From positions 496,001-560,000 of the forward strand of contig JAOTOM010005055.1 in assembly GCA_034440615.1 (NCBI GenBank): a DNA stretch of 64,000 nt, in the 5' to 3' direction. Position numbers and translations under genes: made by a program. The DNA comes from Ashinkailepas kermadecensis. Taxonomy: Eukaryota; Arthropoda; Thecostraca; Neolepadidae. Shown here in pieces: positions 1 through 12,768 of this stretch (positions are counted from its first letter, which is position 1; each line of letters opens with the position of its first letter). A model generated the notes under the pieces. That model searched no databases. It was not told where the DNA came from and saw nothing but the letters and a program-made list of their open reading frames with translations.

Positions 1-645
1 ATATAGGAGATTCACTAGAGCCTTCCCGGAGGGGCGCCTTTTCCCAGCCGGAGGAGCGGCCACCTTCCATGGAAGGAAGGCACATGCCAAGAGTTCCCTC
101 CCCTTGTATCTGCTCCTGACTCCTGCATTTGCACGCCAGCAGCTGGCCGCGTTCAGGCTATCAGTTTTCTCTTTCTTCCGAAGAAGACAGACATCTAGCC
201 GACGCAGACGGACTGTGCGTTTCGGGTGACTGGAATCTAAGAAGACAGCACCAAGTTCGACCTGCTGGTGGCAAGCCTTTCTGTGTCAATCAGGCAACGC
301 AGGTGTGGATATTATCAAGGCCCAGACGCCGAGATTCGTGGCCCTTATTGACGCCTTGAGACGTAGGTTGGCGTAATCGCGAGCGACCCTCCCCCGCCGA
401 CAGCTCCTAGACCAGCAGCCGTTCCAGCTGCTCCTGCACATGCACTCCGTACTGGGCACAGCAGGAGATGCCTCACACGACCGTGAGCTGTTGAAGACTA
501 TCTTCAGCGGCTGCCGCAGGCAGCTTGGGCAGCATTATCGCTGTTGTCAGAAGAAGCTCCTCTGGGCTAACTGGCCACCGTAGCTGACAGATTCTTGGAA
601 GGTCTGGTGCCAGCAATGGCGGCAGGATACTCAGCAGCGCAAACG

Positions 646-765
646 GTGCCAGTCGTGTGGCAGTTGCCACACGAACAGAGGCAACTGCCAGTTCCTACGT
701 TTAGTCGCCACCTTAGGCGGCATTTGTGCATGGGACCGATCAGATTGACCTGATCTACTTCCGAC
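646..765 (+). pseudogene. Possible decayed gag-like zinc-knuckle fragment
   Basis: One frame reads KRCQSCGSCHTNRGNC, resembling a Ty3/Gypsy gag knuckle (C-x2-C-G-x2-H-x4-C) although the spacing is not standard. Surrounding frames are broken. The stretch 380-760 is GC-rich and may be a retroelement relic. Weak. Confidence 0.3.
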
Positions 766-774
766 ATCTTATCA

Positions 775-855
775 TACTCGCTGACCTCTTATCATACTTG
801 CTGACTTATCATCATACCTGCTGACTTCTTATCATACTTACCGTACTTGCTGACC
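775..855 (+). repeat. Short tandem repeat (about 20 bp, 4-5 copies)
   Basis: Repeats of CTTATCATACTTGCTGAC type with indels. No gene nearby. Confidence 0.8.
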
Positions 856-1499
856 TTTTCCGTGCCGCTGGTATGAGGAATTGTTATATGTTTTCATGTG
901 TGCCAGTAGCCCTTTTTTCTTGTGACATCTGTTTTAAAACTCGACAATAGGCTGTAATAGCCACAAGTTTATTGTGGATGGCCTGAATATACGTTTTTGT
1001 CTTGTCTGTGTCTTTGGCTCAGTGTCTCCGGACAGCAGTACGCTGGCGACACTACAGGATATAGTCGCAACGTTAGCGGTGGCGGTCAGTCGCCTGGAAA
1101 CCGTCCAGTGACAGGTCACCGGAGTGAATGGGCGGACGTCACTATTCCCAGGACCATCGGTGGGGCCATCGGCAGTGTCATCGGCGCTCCTGCTCCGATC
1201 GCAGCCCGCAGTTGCATGCTTTTCGCTGCATGCCCATTTCCATTTCATATTGGGGGGGGCAAAGTCACTATTGGAATGGCAAAATTGAACATGGGGGGGG
1301 AGCATACGCCCTCCAAAAGCATACAAAACAACACCCCTGGTTGCAGGCCTCCAAAGACTTCGGTGACCTCTAAAAAATGTCCGAAGCTGTAGCTCCTTAA
1401 CCGTTGCTCCGAACATTCTGAATATTGCACAGCTGGATTACAGAGAAAAACTAACACTAGATATGTATTTTCATCGAAATAAAAAGTGTAGGATGTTAT

Positions 1500-3390
1500 T
1501 TTCCCCCTTCACTTGTGGATTTGTCGTGCAATGGGCCACCTAATACAATTCGGAGACATGTCTGCCATTTCTGTTTAACCCTTGCCCTCACAACGAGTTA
1601 GAACACTTGTGCAGCACAACATTCAAGATCAGATCATTAACACTCTTATCCCATCACGTGCCTCGAACGTCAAAAGGCTTCAGTATTTCAGAAATATACC
1701 GTTATAAACACATCGAGCTTCATTTCGGCACTTCTCAAATCGCATTGTGACTGTCCCGAAAGTTAAAATAGGCCACGTTACGTTAGGGCACGATGTCTCG
1801 ATTTCAATTAGCCAGTAAACAAAAATTCCGAAATAGCCAAAAGATGCAGTTGATTATTGTGAGTTCATCGATATATAATTTTTGCACAATTCGGATTGTT
1901 CTTCATTGTGTTAAGGACCTGAGAAGACACCCTTGTTTGGTGACATCTTAAAAATTCCTGAGGCTATAACTCCTTGACCGTTGACCGGACCTTTCTAAAA
2001 ATGTCACAGCTGGATTCGGCGCATCAGATAACCCCACACAATTATTTCCATCGAAATATAAAATATTGGGTGTTATGCTCTTGTCGATTTGTCGTGGAAT
2101 GTGGGCCAGATATGATGTGGTGCGATTGACAGGTGTTCCGGTCAGGACGATCGTCTATCCTAAACGCCTCGGCTCACAAGTGGGTGCCTCATCACGGGCG
2201 ACTCAGCGCGGAGACTGGATCTGAGATTAGCTTCGGTCGGTGGCGAGATACGCATTCGCTTGCGGCTTGTAGGCGGTGTGAGTGGTTGGCCTGTTCAGAG
2301 GTGAAAAAGCCTACTACTCGGCCACCAGCATAGGGGACAGATATTTGAGAGAAAAAAAATTATCTGCAGTTATGGTGGCAACAACGGTACTGTATTACAA
2401 TTGAATATGAATTATATTGGTCATCAGGTCATTTGCTTCATAACATACCCAGACAATCTGCTTTCCCTAATCATTGAAACGTACCTGGTACACTTATGAC
2501 CTGTTGGTGGGAAAGATCTCCGAGGACATATTGCGAAAAAACACTACCACGCGAGTTAACGTCCATAGGCTTTAGCATGACCGTGGTAAGCCTTTCGGGG
2601 AGCGTTAATAACATCAAAGGTTAATTTACTATCGAAGTTAATAACATCCAAAGCTCACAGCGTCCAAGGATCAGAACGTCCAAAAAGCGGAAAATTATTT
2701 GGGCCATATCATACATCTAAGGCTCTTTTACTTCCAAAATTCCTAGCATCCAAAGCTCACGATGTTCAAGGATCAGGACGTCCAAAAAGCGAAATAAAGT
2801 CCAAAATGTATTGGATTGGCTGCGTTCCCAATGTCCAAAGGTCATGAAGTCCAACGATCACAACCTCCAAAACTGGCTTCAGAAGGAGCGTTCATAACGT
2901 CCAAAGTTCATTTAGGTCCAGAGATCATGAAGTCCAAAAATATTTTATCAGTCCTGGCGGTGAAATCGTGTGACTCTCTCCGCTTTCTGCCCACAGGTGG
3001 CAGAAATGTGCCATATTGTCCCATGGATCTTGAATGTGATCTTGAATCTTGAATGCCATATCTTGATTGTGTTGCCATAATGGTCTAGTGGTTTTTTTTT
3101 CAGGTTTTTATTCTTAAATTTTCTCCAGTTTGAGTTGATGTAAATAAGCTTGCCCCCGAGTGGCGAATGCGAAGAGTTTTCTGTCGATGCAACATTATTA
3201 GTGTTGCATTGATGCGTTGCATTAACTTCGTATATCGTGTATGCAGCGAAATTGAAACAAACATGACGCTACCAATTACTGCCAAGTTGAGGAAAAAAGA
3301 TGTGACATCATCAAGGCGTGAAGGAAAACCTTTGTGTACCTTCAAAGTAAAGGTATCTTGGTAGATAATTTCTTGGCGGAAATAGGCACT
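1500..3390. other. No gene seen; degenerate word-like repeats at 2600-2960
   Basis: AT-rich DNA without convincing exons. From 2600 to 2960 short phrases of TTCATAACGTCCAAAG / CAAGGATCAGGACGTCC type recur with drift every 10-40 bases, like a decayed short-period satellite. A similar style occurs at 61670-61840. Confidence 0.5.
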
Positions 3391-3394
3391 GCCA

Positions 3395-3930
3395 TATTCA
3401 GTAAACCATGGATGATGTACGCCTGGATTGGAAGCTGCTCGTTGGTGCCTTTCATCTGTGCGTATCAGCGGCACCAACCTGTCACCTATGCGGTGACCTA
3501 TTTTTACTTACCTAGCGGAGGGTAAGTAAAAACACGCGGCCAGTTTTAGGCCGTGTGCGTATGTGAGTTCGGGGTACGCATTTCGTATTGCCATTTTTCC
3601 CAATTGATTCAGCCACCCCAGGAGGGTTGCATCTGCCTTTCATGATACATAATTGATCAAGGAACCTTACCGTTCTTTCCTTATTGATTTATTACGCTCC
3701 GTTCCGAAGTTGTCGTGATACGAAGTGAAGGCATCTATGAGAGGGAGCCCATTTCGTCGAAAGGGTCGGCCCACCGATGTTGATTTCTTAAAATGAACGG
3801 AGGGTGCAAAGTACATAACAGGCAGACCAAAATGAATATGGGGTGGGTCACATTCAATAGGCTCCTATGTTAGAAGTTGAAATTATTGCGGGGGGAAGCA
3901 AGCATTGAGGGGGCAGTTTCACCCTCAAAG
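3395..3930 (+). repeat. Long inverted repeat, left arm
   Basis: Diverged inverted copy of 5870-6430. Shared landmarks include ATGTACGCCTGGATTGG, CCTAGCGGAGGGTAAGTAAA, GATACATAATTGATCA, ACCTTACCGTTCTTTCC and AGAAGTTGAAATTATTGCGG-like sequence. It contains an internal hairpin (3501-3512 with 3521-3532). Probably a terminal or sub-terminal arm of a non-autonomous DNA element, or two opposed copies of one repeat. Confidence 0.8.
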
Positions 3931-4067
3931 ATAAGAATAGGCGGTTCTGCTTTCGCCCCCACTCTCCTTTCTCTCTAGATATGTGGCTGATATTTTCCGG
4001 TGGAGTGGTTTACACAACTGAATGTGTAAACCACCCAATTTTGTGTTATTTTGAACACAAAATTGGG

Positions 4068-4757
4068 GGCATCAGAACAGACCAAAAAAGCCAGGAAGAA
4101 GGCACTAAGAATGCTTAGGGAAATAAATAGGAATGTATCATACAAAAGTGAGGAAGTCATCAGGAAGCTTTATTGTGCATATGTCAGGCCACATCTGGAA
4201 TATTGTGTCCAAGCTTGGTCCCCTAGTTATGAAAAAGATTATTGGCTTTTAGAGAGAATACAAAAGAGGGCAACACAAATGGTGAATGGTATGGGCAACC
4301 TGGCATATGAGGAAAGATTGAAGAAATTGAATATGTTTTCACTTAGATATAGAAGGCTGAGAGGAGATCTCATCGAGGTCTTTAAATTTGTTCATGGTAA
4401 GGAACAGGGTTATCTCAGGGAACTGTTTGAATTTAACAGAAATGATGCAATTAGAGGTCATCAATTCAAAATTAAAGTTAATCACAGCAGGACAAGGTTA
4501 AGACAGTCCTTCTTCACCAACAGGGTAGTAGAACACTGGAACCAGCTGCCAGAAACCATTGTCAGTAGCAACACACTGAACATCTTTAAGAACAGCATAG
4601 ACAATCATTATAAGAATAGGGGGCTTGTTTTTCTGTATTCCAGGGAGAGTTGATCAACACATTTGGTGGACAACTGGTTCAGTGTACAGAGTGCAACCAA
4701 GAAGGGCCCTTGTGGCTCATAGTTGCACTGATCTTTTATGTCTTTATGTCTTTATGA
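4068..4757 (+). mobile_element. 5'-truncated CR1-like LINE: reverse transcriptase C-terminus
   Basis: An open frame to 4653 encodes the typical post-RT C-terminal region of CR1/L2-type non-LTR elements: RKLYCAYVRPHLEYCVQAW, LLERIQKRATQMVNG, YEERLKKLNMFSLRYRRLRG and FFTNRVVEHWNQLP. The catalytic RT motifs are absent because of the 5' truncation. It ends in a short TTTATGTC-type tail (4731-4757). The frame is intact over 190 codons, so the insertion is fairly young. Two perfect small hairpins mark the 5' junction. Confidence 0.85.
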
Positions 4758-4888
4758 ATGGGAGAGTACAGACTTCGGCGTACCTGTGGAGTGTAGAACG
4801 TACACTCCACACGATGGCACGTTGCCATCAAACTTGTGCGTATAGAATACGGCTTATATTTGCAGAGAGAAGATTCCAAGTGAGACGC

Positions 4889-5056
4889 TGGTTTGTTGTT
4901 GGTTATTGGTTTTACGACACGTCGACCGTTGAGTCATGTAGCGTCGCCAATCTCTCACGCCGATTGGTCGCGGGCGAAGAGTAGCGACAGGTGAGACTCG
5001 AACCCACAACCTTTCGATTGTGAGACGAGCATCTTACCCCTAGACCACTCGTCCCC
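4889..5056 (-). mobile_element. tRNA-derived SINE, full length
   Basis: Minus-strand copy with a tRNA-like head: box A TGGTCTAGGGG and box B GGTTCGAGTCT. The body contains CCAATCGGCGTGAGAGATTG, a CCAATC/GATTGG stem, and the tail ends AAAACCAATAACC. The 11-bp target-site duplication AAGTGAGACGC is at 4878-4888 and 5057-5067, which fixes the ends. Confidence 0.93.
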
Positions 5057-5099
5057 AAGTGAGACGCGGAATGGCGGTAGACTATATAGTGTCACATAC

Positions 5100-5870
5100 A
5101 AACGCGTTAGTATTGCGGCCGCGTAGGCGTCACACTTTCTAACAGCTGTGCTAGTTTGCCATGCTCCTGCGCATGCGTCAACTCGCCGCTAACTACGGCG
5201 AGGGGGCGATGATTAATGTGACGCGAGGCTGGCCAAACACAACCACACACACACACACATGTGACGCGTTGCGCGACGCCCCGACGGGGCGAGTGTGGAG
5301 CGGCGTTTGGGCCATGACGGCAATGTGGCGCAGCGTTTGGGCCATGACTGTAAACGTGGCGCACTGCTTTGGCCATCACTCTTAGCTCGCCGAACCCGCT
5401 GTTGCGGCCCGCTACATACCCACCAATCCGCAAAGAGGATTGAGCGGAAGTTCCTTGGATGGTACAAGCCCCTTCCCCCTGCACCATACCACTGACAAAT
5501 TTATGATTTTGCCAAGGAGGCGTCATTTCTCCAGAGGGGCGGCTCTTGGTCCAGAACATTTGGACGGGGTACACTACGATCTCCCAGAGGGGCACGATTT
5601 GTTTTGTCTGAGGAGTGTCTTTCGCCGAAAAATTCGCGACGTGCGTTCGGACTCTCAGAGGACTGCCGTTCCCAGGCCGAGGAGCGCATTGCGCTGATAA
5701 ATTCGAGGGAGGGGTTCACTGGAACCTCCAAGAAAGGCGTCCTTCGGGTCATAAGGGGCGCCACTTTCGCTTCCTCCCCCTTGGATCAGCCCTTGCAACA
5801 TACCCCAGCTGGCAACGCCACTACCTCTCGCCGATTCGCTACCACTTGCCAGTCGTTCGACTCAGGGGTG
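5100..5870. other. GC-rich segment between inverted-repeat arms, no gene recognised
   Basis: Contains a (CA)n run near 5240 and about three units of a 35-bp repeat with GCGTTTGGGCCATGAC (5290-5385). ORFs here overlap on both strands with no recognisable protein. Confidence 0.5.
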
Positions 5871-6430
5871 TTGCTTTATGTACCTTTGAGGGGAACTTCC
5901 ACCTCAAGGTTTGGTTAACCCACCCCCGCAATTATTTCAACTTCTAACATGGGAGCCAATGGAATGTGCCCACGAATTCATTTTGGTCCGCCCATTGCCT
6001 TCATGTACTTTGCCCCGTCCAATCATTTCAAGATCAAGATAAAGATGGAGAGATAAGAGATAAAGATTCAAGATAATGATCATCAAGATATATATGAACA
6101 TCCATGGGCCGACCCCTGGGACGAGGTGGGCTCCCTTTCACAGATGTCTTCCTTTCGCACCACGACAACTTCTGAACGGAGTGTAATAAATCAATAAGGA
6201 AAGAACGGTAAGGTTCCATGATCAATTATGTATCATGGAAGGCTGATGCAATCCTCCTGGGATGGCTGAATCAATTGGAAAAAATGACAATATGAAATGC
6301 GTACCCTAAACTCCTATAGGCGCACGACCTAAAACCGGCCGCGTTTCCGTGTTTTTACTTACCCTCCGCTAGGTGGGCTGATACGCAAACAGCTGTTGGT
6401 TTCCAATCCAGGCGTACATGATCCATGCTT
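5870..6430 (-). repeat. Long inverted repeat, right arm
   Basis: Reverse-complement partner of 3395-3930 with substitutions and small indels. The enclosed 1.9 kb contains the CR1-like fragment, a SINE and GC-rich unknown DNA. A shorter, older relative is at 54935-55510. Confidence 0.8.
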
Positions 6431-9400
6431 AAACTTCCACCTTGAATATTGACCAGAAAGAAGGGGGGAGTAAGTATTGGAGATAAATCATTTTATAGTA
6501 AGTGTATTGCTTTGAAACTGACGCAATGTGCCGAATTCAATCAGGTTTTTTTTGTAAAATATCAAGCAGGGTCGTTTCTACAAAGCTTCATAAGTTCATA
6601 AGTTCATAGGGAGCCTGCCGCATTCGCTGCCTTTGTCACATTTGCCACGCTTTGAAAGGAAGACCCTTCCTTTCAAAGTAGGCAGCCGCTGTGCATTGCA
6701 AATATATTCATAGGAGGTGAGTGATAGGATGAATGATATAGGTCAATGAGATGCATGGAATATTTGGTATTAGTAAAGTTTAGGGTGTTGGCGAGGTAAA
6801 TTTGGAGATCAAGGTAAAATGTGATTCTTTGGAATTTTTTTTGAATAGTATAATTATGCTTTTTGACGTGGTTGACGATGCGACCATTAATTATTGGTAA
6901 TTTTTTTTATAAAAGGTGTTTTCAGAATTTTCGAATCTTCTTTCAGAATACGATGTTTATGAACGTGATTCGGAAGATGCGACCACTCGTTTTCGTGGCA
7001 AATGCTTACCTCTTGGTTTGTCATAGCTATGATTTATATAATGCACCATCCATGCTGCACTGCTGTTTTTTTAAAGATAATTTATCCATCCCTGACCTGG
7101 CACTTCTCAGATGTGATGAAAGAAATATTCAACGCCATGCAGTTGATTCAACAGTAGTCGGTTTTACAGCGGCAATTTGCTCTCCCATCTAGTTGCTTTA
7201 CATCCTTCCAAGTCATTCCTTGCTTCAACTAAACATTCCAGACATGAACTAAAAAAGTACATTGAAGAACATTTATTATTAACAAGAATTGATTTCACTC
7301 AATTTTCTGAATTTTTTAATTGACAAAACTTGTTTCTTGGTGGTGAGAATAAGATGATTTTAGACTGATTGTTTTAGTGTTATGTTCCTTAAACCATTTT
7401 ATATTCTGAAACCTATATCCCAGTACGCGTCAGGCAACAAATCAGTCGGTGCACGAGCGTCCTACTCGTGGGATGTGTTGTGATTATTTATTGGTTGTGT
7501 GGCGTGAGCATACCGGCAGTATCAGGTATGGATTTATAAACTTGGTTGACATCGATTAAGTACTTTTGTTATCATTTTCTCCACCATTGCTCAGGAAGTT
7601 GGCTTATAACCACATCCTTCGCTAATTTAACCACAGCGCCAATTTGTCATCTGGAAGTCATCCATCTGCTGCCAGATGCCATAGAGCTGAGTGCAGTCTC
7701 GACGTAAATTAGAAAGCATATAGCAATTTGCTGATATTTGTAAGTTTAATTCTACTTATTTCAGCAGCATCAATAGTAAAACCTATTTCGTTATCAAAAC
7801 TGATCCGAGAATTATATTTGCTGGTCGCTTTTAATTTATGCAGATCACTATGCCGGGTCTTCTCCCTCTATCTCGTTCCTGAGACCACTTGACCTGGGAG
7901 CAAAGTTCTGTTGTAAAACCGACTACTTCTTCATGTTGAAAATGGTTATTTTCCACCTCTCACACAGATCACTTACCACTGTTATCCGACAAGAATGTAA
8001 AGGGAACCTGCACATGGTGCACCGATCGAGTTGTGATGGACAACGTCACTATATACAGTATAATTGTGTTTATATTATAGTATATTAGTTTATATTAGCT
8101 TAGATTAGAGTATATTGTATTATATTAGTTTATATTAGTTAAGATTATAGTATATTGTATTATATTAGGTTAGATTATGTTATTATTTTTGTAATAACAT
8201 AATAAAATAACATTTTTGTTGTATTTTTGTTCTAGGTTAGATTATTTTGTAGAAATTCCAATTTCAAGAATTCAGGAATTGCATATGAATAGATAAATCA
8301 TAGAAAAAAATAGCCTAACCTAACATAATCTAACCTAGACTAATATAACATAGCATAATAAATATAATATAGTATAACATAATATAGCCTAACCTAACCT
8401 AATCAAAATGGCCAGAGTCACCCCAAACAAACTTATCTGCCATGACACTATCAAATCTTGGCAAACATTGCTAGTGCTGTTGTTAATGCTCACAGCATTG
8501 CAAGGAACTTTGGGCTTCAGGAATGAATGTGGAATTCAGCCAGAAACATAAGGTTTTTATGTGAAAGAATATTGAATTGAGTGCATGTGTTTTCATGATG
8601 TGTTTTATGATGTGTTTGGGTTTTCTTGATGATCATGATGTGTTTTTGTGTCTCATGATGGATTTCTTCTTTATCACATACACACCAGGTATGAATGATA
8701 ACATGCAATTGGCTATATTTGTAAGGTGAAGATTATGATTGTGTATTCATTTTCCACCTGAAAAGTAACCATTTTCAGAGAAAATGAGTGGTTGCATTGT
8801 CTTAATCTTATTAAAATCCTTGTACTCGAAAGAATGTATTCCAAAGAATCAAAACTTACCTTAAGCTGCAATAATGCCTTTTTCTTCCAAAGGTGTTCAG
8901 TTAGGCTGTGTTAGGTTTTTATTGAAGAAATTGTGAGAACAATTTATTATTTAGAAATTTCATGTTTAATGAAGATTTTGTTTTCTTGCATGAAAGGTTT
9001 GTCTAATTTAGGCTGGGTTATATTCCTCTTGTTTGTTTTGAATGCAAATTTGTATGCCATATCATCCAACTCCAAGTCCCTTTTTGTGGTCTTATTTTGC
9101 CTCCCAACTGGAAAGTATGCACTTGCAGAGGAAATGAGTGGTAGCATCATGTTAAGCACATTCATAAACATTGCATTGGAAAAAGAAATTCAAAGAAATC
9201 AAAAATTATCTTAAGCTGCAAATATACCATAAATTTGTGGTTTAAGGTGTTTTATGAATTCTTGTAATTTATCTTTCTGATACAATGTTGATGAATGTGA
9301 CTAAGATGCTGGGGCCGCTCATTTTCTGTGCAAATGCTTACTTTTCAGTCTGAAGAAAACAATGTGTTATTTCAGTTTAAAGTAACCATGAGACCAGTTT

Positions 9401-11860
9401 TACACACATTTTTCCTCCATGTTGCATACAGAGGGGTTATGTTCGGTTAAGGTGCATCAGGCTTTTGTTGTAAGCCAGAAAAATGTATTTGGAAAAAGTT
9501 TGGAATTTTTTATTGACTTCTGTAAATTTATGTTGACCTGAATTGTTTCTTCAACAGCAATTCAGGTTAGGTTATGTTAGGCTTTTCAATATGATTTTTT
9601 TATATAAATATTTTCTTTTGTAAATGCTGCAATTTTTTAACAAGAATTTCTTTCCTTGCCAGGAAGGTTAGGCTTGTTTGGGTTATGTTATAATTTTTAC
9701 GATTACTTTTTATGATATTTTATTAAGAAGTGTCACTGGGGCCATCTGTTTTAAACCTGCAAAGTAAAGATACCGTAAACCTGCAAAGGAAGGATACCAG
9801 TGTTGGAAAAACTGGCGTTTGTTGGTGTTATGCATACCAATAAATTTTGTACTCCAGGATTGTGACTGGACAAAATGAAATATTTTGTACTCCAGAAGGG
9901 AAAAGGAAGAACAACATTGTTTGGTTGAGTTCTACCACTCTAAGTCCATACCTGAAAACAACTAGCAGTTTCAGCAGTCCGTATGCGCCCACTCACCAAC
10001 AACCCCTGTCGACCATAACAAAACTTTGAAACGCGTACAGTCTGTATAGCATGCCATACCAAGACATGTTTCTCGGTGTTGCGCTAAAAACGTCTCCGCT
10101 GGCCAGTTACAACTGGCGGCATGTGACGTCATGTGAGAAGATCCTACTTTTGTGTCACTATATCGTTAATATTTAATTAAATATGTATTCAATATTTATT
10201 CAATATTTATTCAATATTTATTCAATATTTATCAATATTTATTGTTATATATTATGCATTTATATTAATCAACATTTATTCAATATTTATTATTCTGAGT
10301 CATGGGCAAATATCCCTAGTTGGCAAAACTGGCGGTACTTGGTATCGCCGGAGTAAATATTTCAGGCCCCGTTTGGCAATTAAGATGCTTTGAATGCGCA
10401 ATCGAAGGTCATTTTGTTAAAGAGACAACTTTTTTAGACACCATGAGCCCGTTCAATGCAAAAAAGTCACTTTATATTTCCTCAAAGTGGCTTTTGGAGC
10501 AATGAAGTTCTCCGAGGTGACAACACCAAGAAACCAATGCCATTTGTGAACTTATGAATGACTGTCCAATAATATTTTTGAAATCTGTGCTAAGATAAAT
10601 TGTGCGCCTTGAAATATAACTGCATTTGGAGTTCATCAGTGTCGGTGAAGGGTCTGTAATACCTGTTCCGATTTTACTCCGACCCATCTGTTGCCGGCCC
10701 GGTAATCCGCCGTAGTTTTACCGCTGGGGTAAGCGAATCAGACCCGGCTCTATTTTCCAGTACATCTTTGACAACTGTTGGGAGGGACGGGCTGATGGAG
10801 TTGGTGAGTGTTTGTGGGTTGATTATTTTTTAGGTTTGTGGTGTGGGTACCCAAATGTGTACTGGCAGTGATAGCTAAGTGTGCCCATTCGGTTTCACTC
10901 TCTGTCGATTGTCATCATGAGATGTGAAGTCGTATTTCCATAAGTTTGGATCACACTGGCGAGTGTGGCAGGAAGTGGCGCACGATAGAGACCATTGTTC
11001 AGAGAAGTAGGGGTTGGCTGTGGTGTTTGCCACGCCTGGTTTTTCTCCCCTGTTGTAAATAGATCAGCCAGAAGGTTTTGTTTGCCTGGTGCAGAGGTTG
11101 GTGGTGAAGGTGGAATGGTGTAAAGCCTTGGCTCGGCGGTTGTCATGGGTTTCGATTCCTCGTGGTGCCCGCCATCCCTCCCAGGGTCCACTGATGGGGT
11201 CCACCCCCAGTTAATTGTATCTTGCTGTGAGGAGCTTGTAAAACCATTTTCATCATTTTAAACTCATCTTTCTACTGGAAGTCTTCCTGATAGTTAGAAA
11301 ACCTCACAAGTTATTCCCATTTTTAAAAAGGGTTCAAGGCATGATGCACTACATTATTGCCCAGTGAGTCTTACTTGTGTCCCATGTAAAATTCTGGTGT
11401 GGTAAAACGTGTAATTGTTGAGCATGTAACAGCATGAAATGCTAACATTGATTTGTAATTCCATTAAAGCAATGCTACCTAATTATGGACAACTCCTCAT
11501 TTTTTTACTGCAGCAAAATTTTGGACATGGATGTTTGCCAAGATGTTTATGCATACAACAATGCTAACATTGGTTTTCAGCCCCATTAAAACAAGGTTAA
11601 TTGTCGGCAAGTGCATTGCTATTTTTGTATTCCAGCTCAACATTTTGTACTCCAGTTAAAAATTATGTACTCCACTACCAATAAAAAAATATGGAAATCC
11701 TACACTGAAGGATACTGTAAACCTGTGCAAAAAGATGCTCAACACTCCAACCAATACCACATCCTAAATTCCAAGGAAACTATCCAACATTCTAGACAAC
11801 TACCAACATATCTATCTATCTACCTACCTATCTAACACTATTCCCCCTTAATCCCACATA
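6430..11860. other. AT-rich gene-poor block with interspersed repeats and TTAGG-like tracts
   Basis: No exons recognised. It contains several copies of a dispersed repeat with core GACCACTCATTTCCTCTGCAA-like sequence (near 6985 and 9320 forward; 8780 and 9125 reverse), TAGGTTAG/CCTAACCTAA tracts (8040-8410, 8895-8915, 9560-9590), and an 11-bp CAATATTTATT tandem at 10183-10245. ORFs are short and unremarkable. Confidence 0.6.
10183..10245 (+). repeat. 11-bp AT tandem repeat
   Basis: Four to five copies of CAATATTTATT, with a further degenerate copy near 10268-10290. Confidence 0.9.
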
Positions 11861-11873
11861 ACACACACATGAT

Positions 11874-12034
11874 GGGGACGAGTAGTCTAGGGGTAAGATG
11901 CTCGTCTCGCAATCGAAAGATTGTGGGTTCGAATCTCACCTGTCGCTACTCTTCGCCCGCGACCAATCGGCGTGAGAGATTGGCGACGCTATATGACTCA
12001 ACGGTCGACGTGTCGTGAAAACCAATAACCAACC
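11874..12034 (+). mobile_element. tRNA-derived SINE, full length
   Basis: Same family as 4889-5056, plus strand, with the anticodon-loop region CTCGCAA instead of CTCACAA. It is flanked by the 14-bp target-site duplication AACACACACATGAT (11860-11873 and 12035-12048). Confidence 0.95.
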
Positions 12035-12195
12035 AACACACACATGATATCTTCATGAACATATTCCCTATGTCTCTTTAGTCAAAATGTAAGATTTTTC
12101 ACTCAGAATTAGACATGTGGTCTGTTTGACCACCATGAAGCATTGTCATACTTTATTGTGTAGTTCCGGTAAATTTTATGTTTCACCATGCCTAG

Positions 12196-12356
12196 TTGGT
12201 CGGTTATTGGTTTTACGACACGTGGACCGTTGAGTCATATAGCGTCGCCAATCTCTCACGCCGATTGGTCGCGGGCGAAGAGTAGCGACAGGTGAGATTC
12301 GAACCCACGATCTTTCGTTCGTGAGACGAGCATCTAACCCCTAGACCACTCGTCCC
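12196..12356 (-). mobile_element. tRNA-derived SINE, full length
   Basis: Same family on the minus strand, with 12-bp target-site duplication CACCATGCCTAG at 12184-12195 and 12357-12368. Box B region is intact (GGTTCGAATCT on its own strand). Confidence 0.95.
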
Positions 12357-12768
12357 CACCATGCCTAGCAAAACTATGCAGAGAAGTGAACACTTCTTTG
12401 AAAACTCACCAAAATCTCATCTGTGAATCAATGTCGTGGAATCCATTTCTCATACGGCGGAGGCTATGGACTTAAGGGGTGAAAGCCAGTTATGATGTTG
12501 AAGAAGTCAGGAATATTATGTAGACAAAAACAACGAAATGAGAAGAACAACAGTCATTGGTTAAACATTTTCATGGCAAGGATATGAAAATGGAGTATTG
12601 CAAAATTGAATGAACCATTGTAGTTTAATGAAGTCATATTTTACGGAGGTCTATTCAGGCAGTCAAAACAAAAGAGGAGGTAAAAACAAAGTTGTGTTCA
12701 GTGTTGGTTTTCATATAAATTCAGGAATTTTAGGACACTGCTTTGAATTATGGACATCTTTTGTTTAA

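Noticed and set aside
8040..8410. True telomere or interstitial telomere array
   Set aside because: TTAGG words are irregular and mixed with AT-rich repeats; no long perfect run.
10895..11191. 98-residue minus ORF (MDPGRDGGHHEESKP...)
   Set aside because: Proline/threonine-rich and isolated, with no splice partners or family resemblance; chance ORF cannot be excluded.
11874..11950. Functional tRNA genes at SINE heads
   Set aside because: Box A and B are present but anticodon and acceptor stems are degenerate. Bodies, tails and target-site duplications show SINEs.
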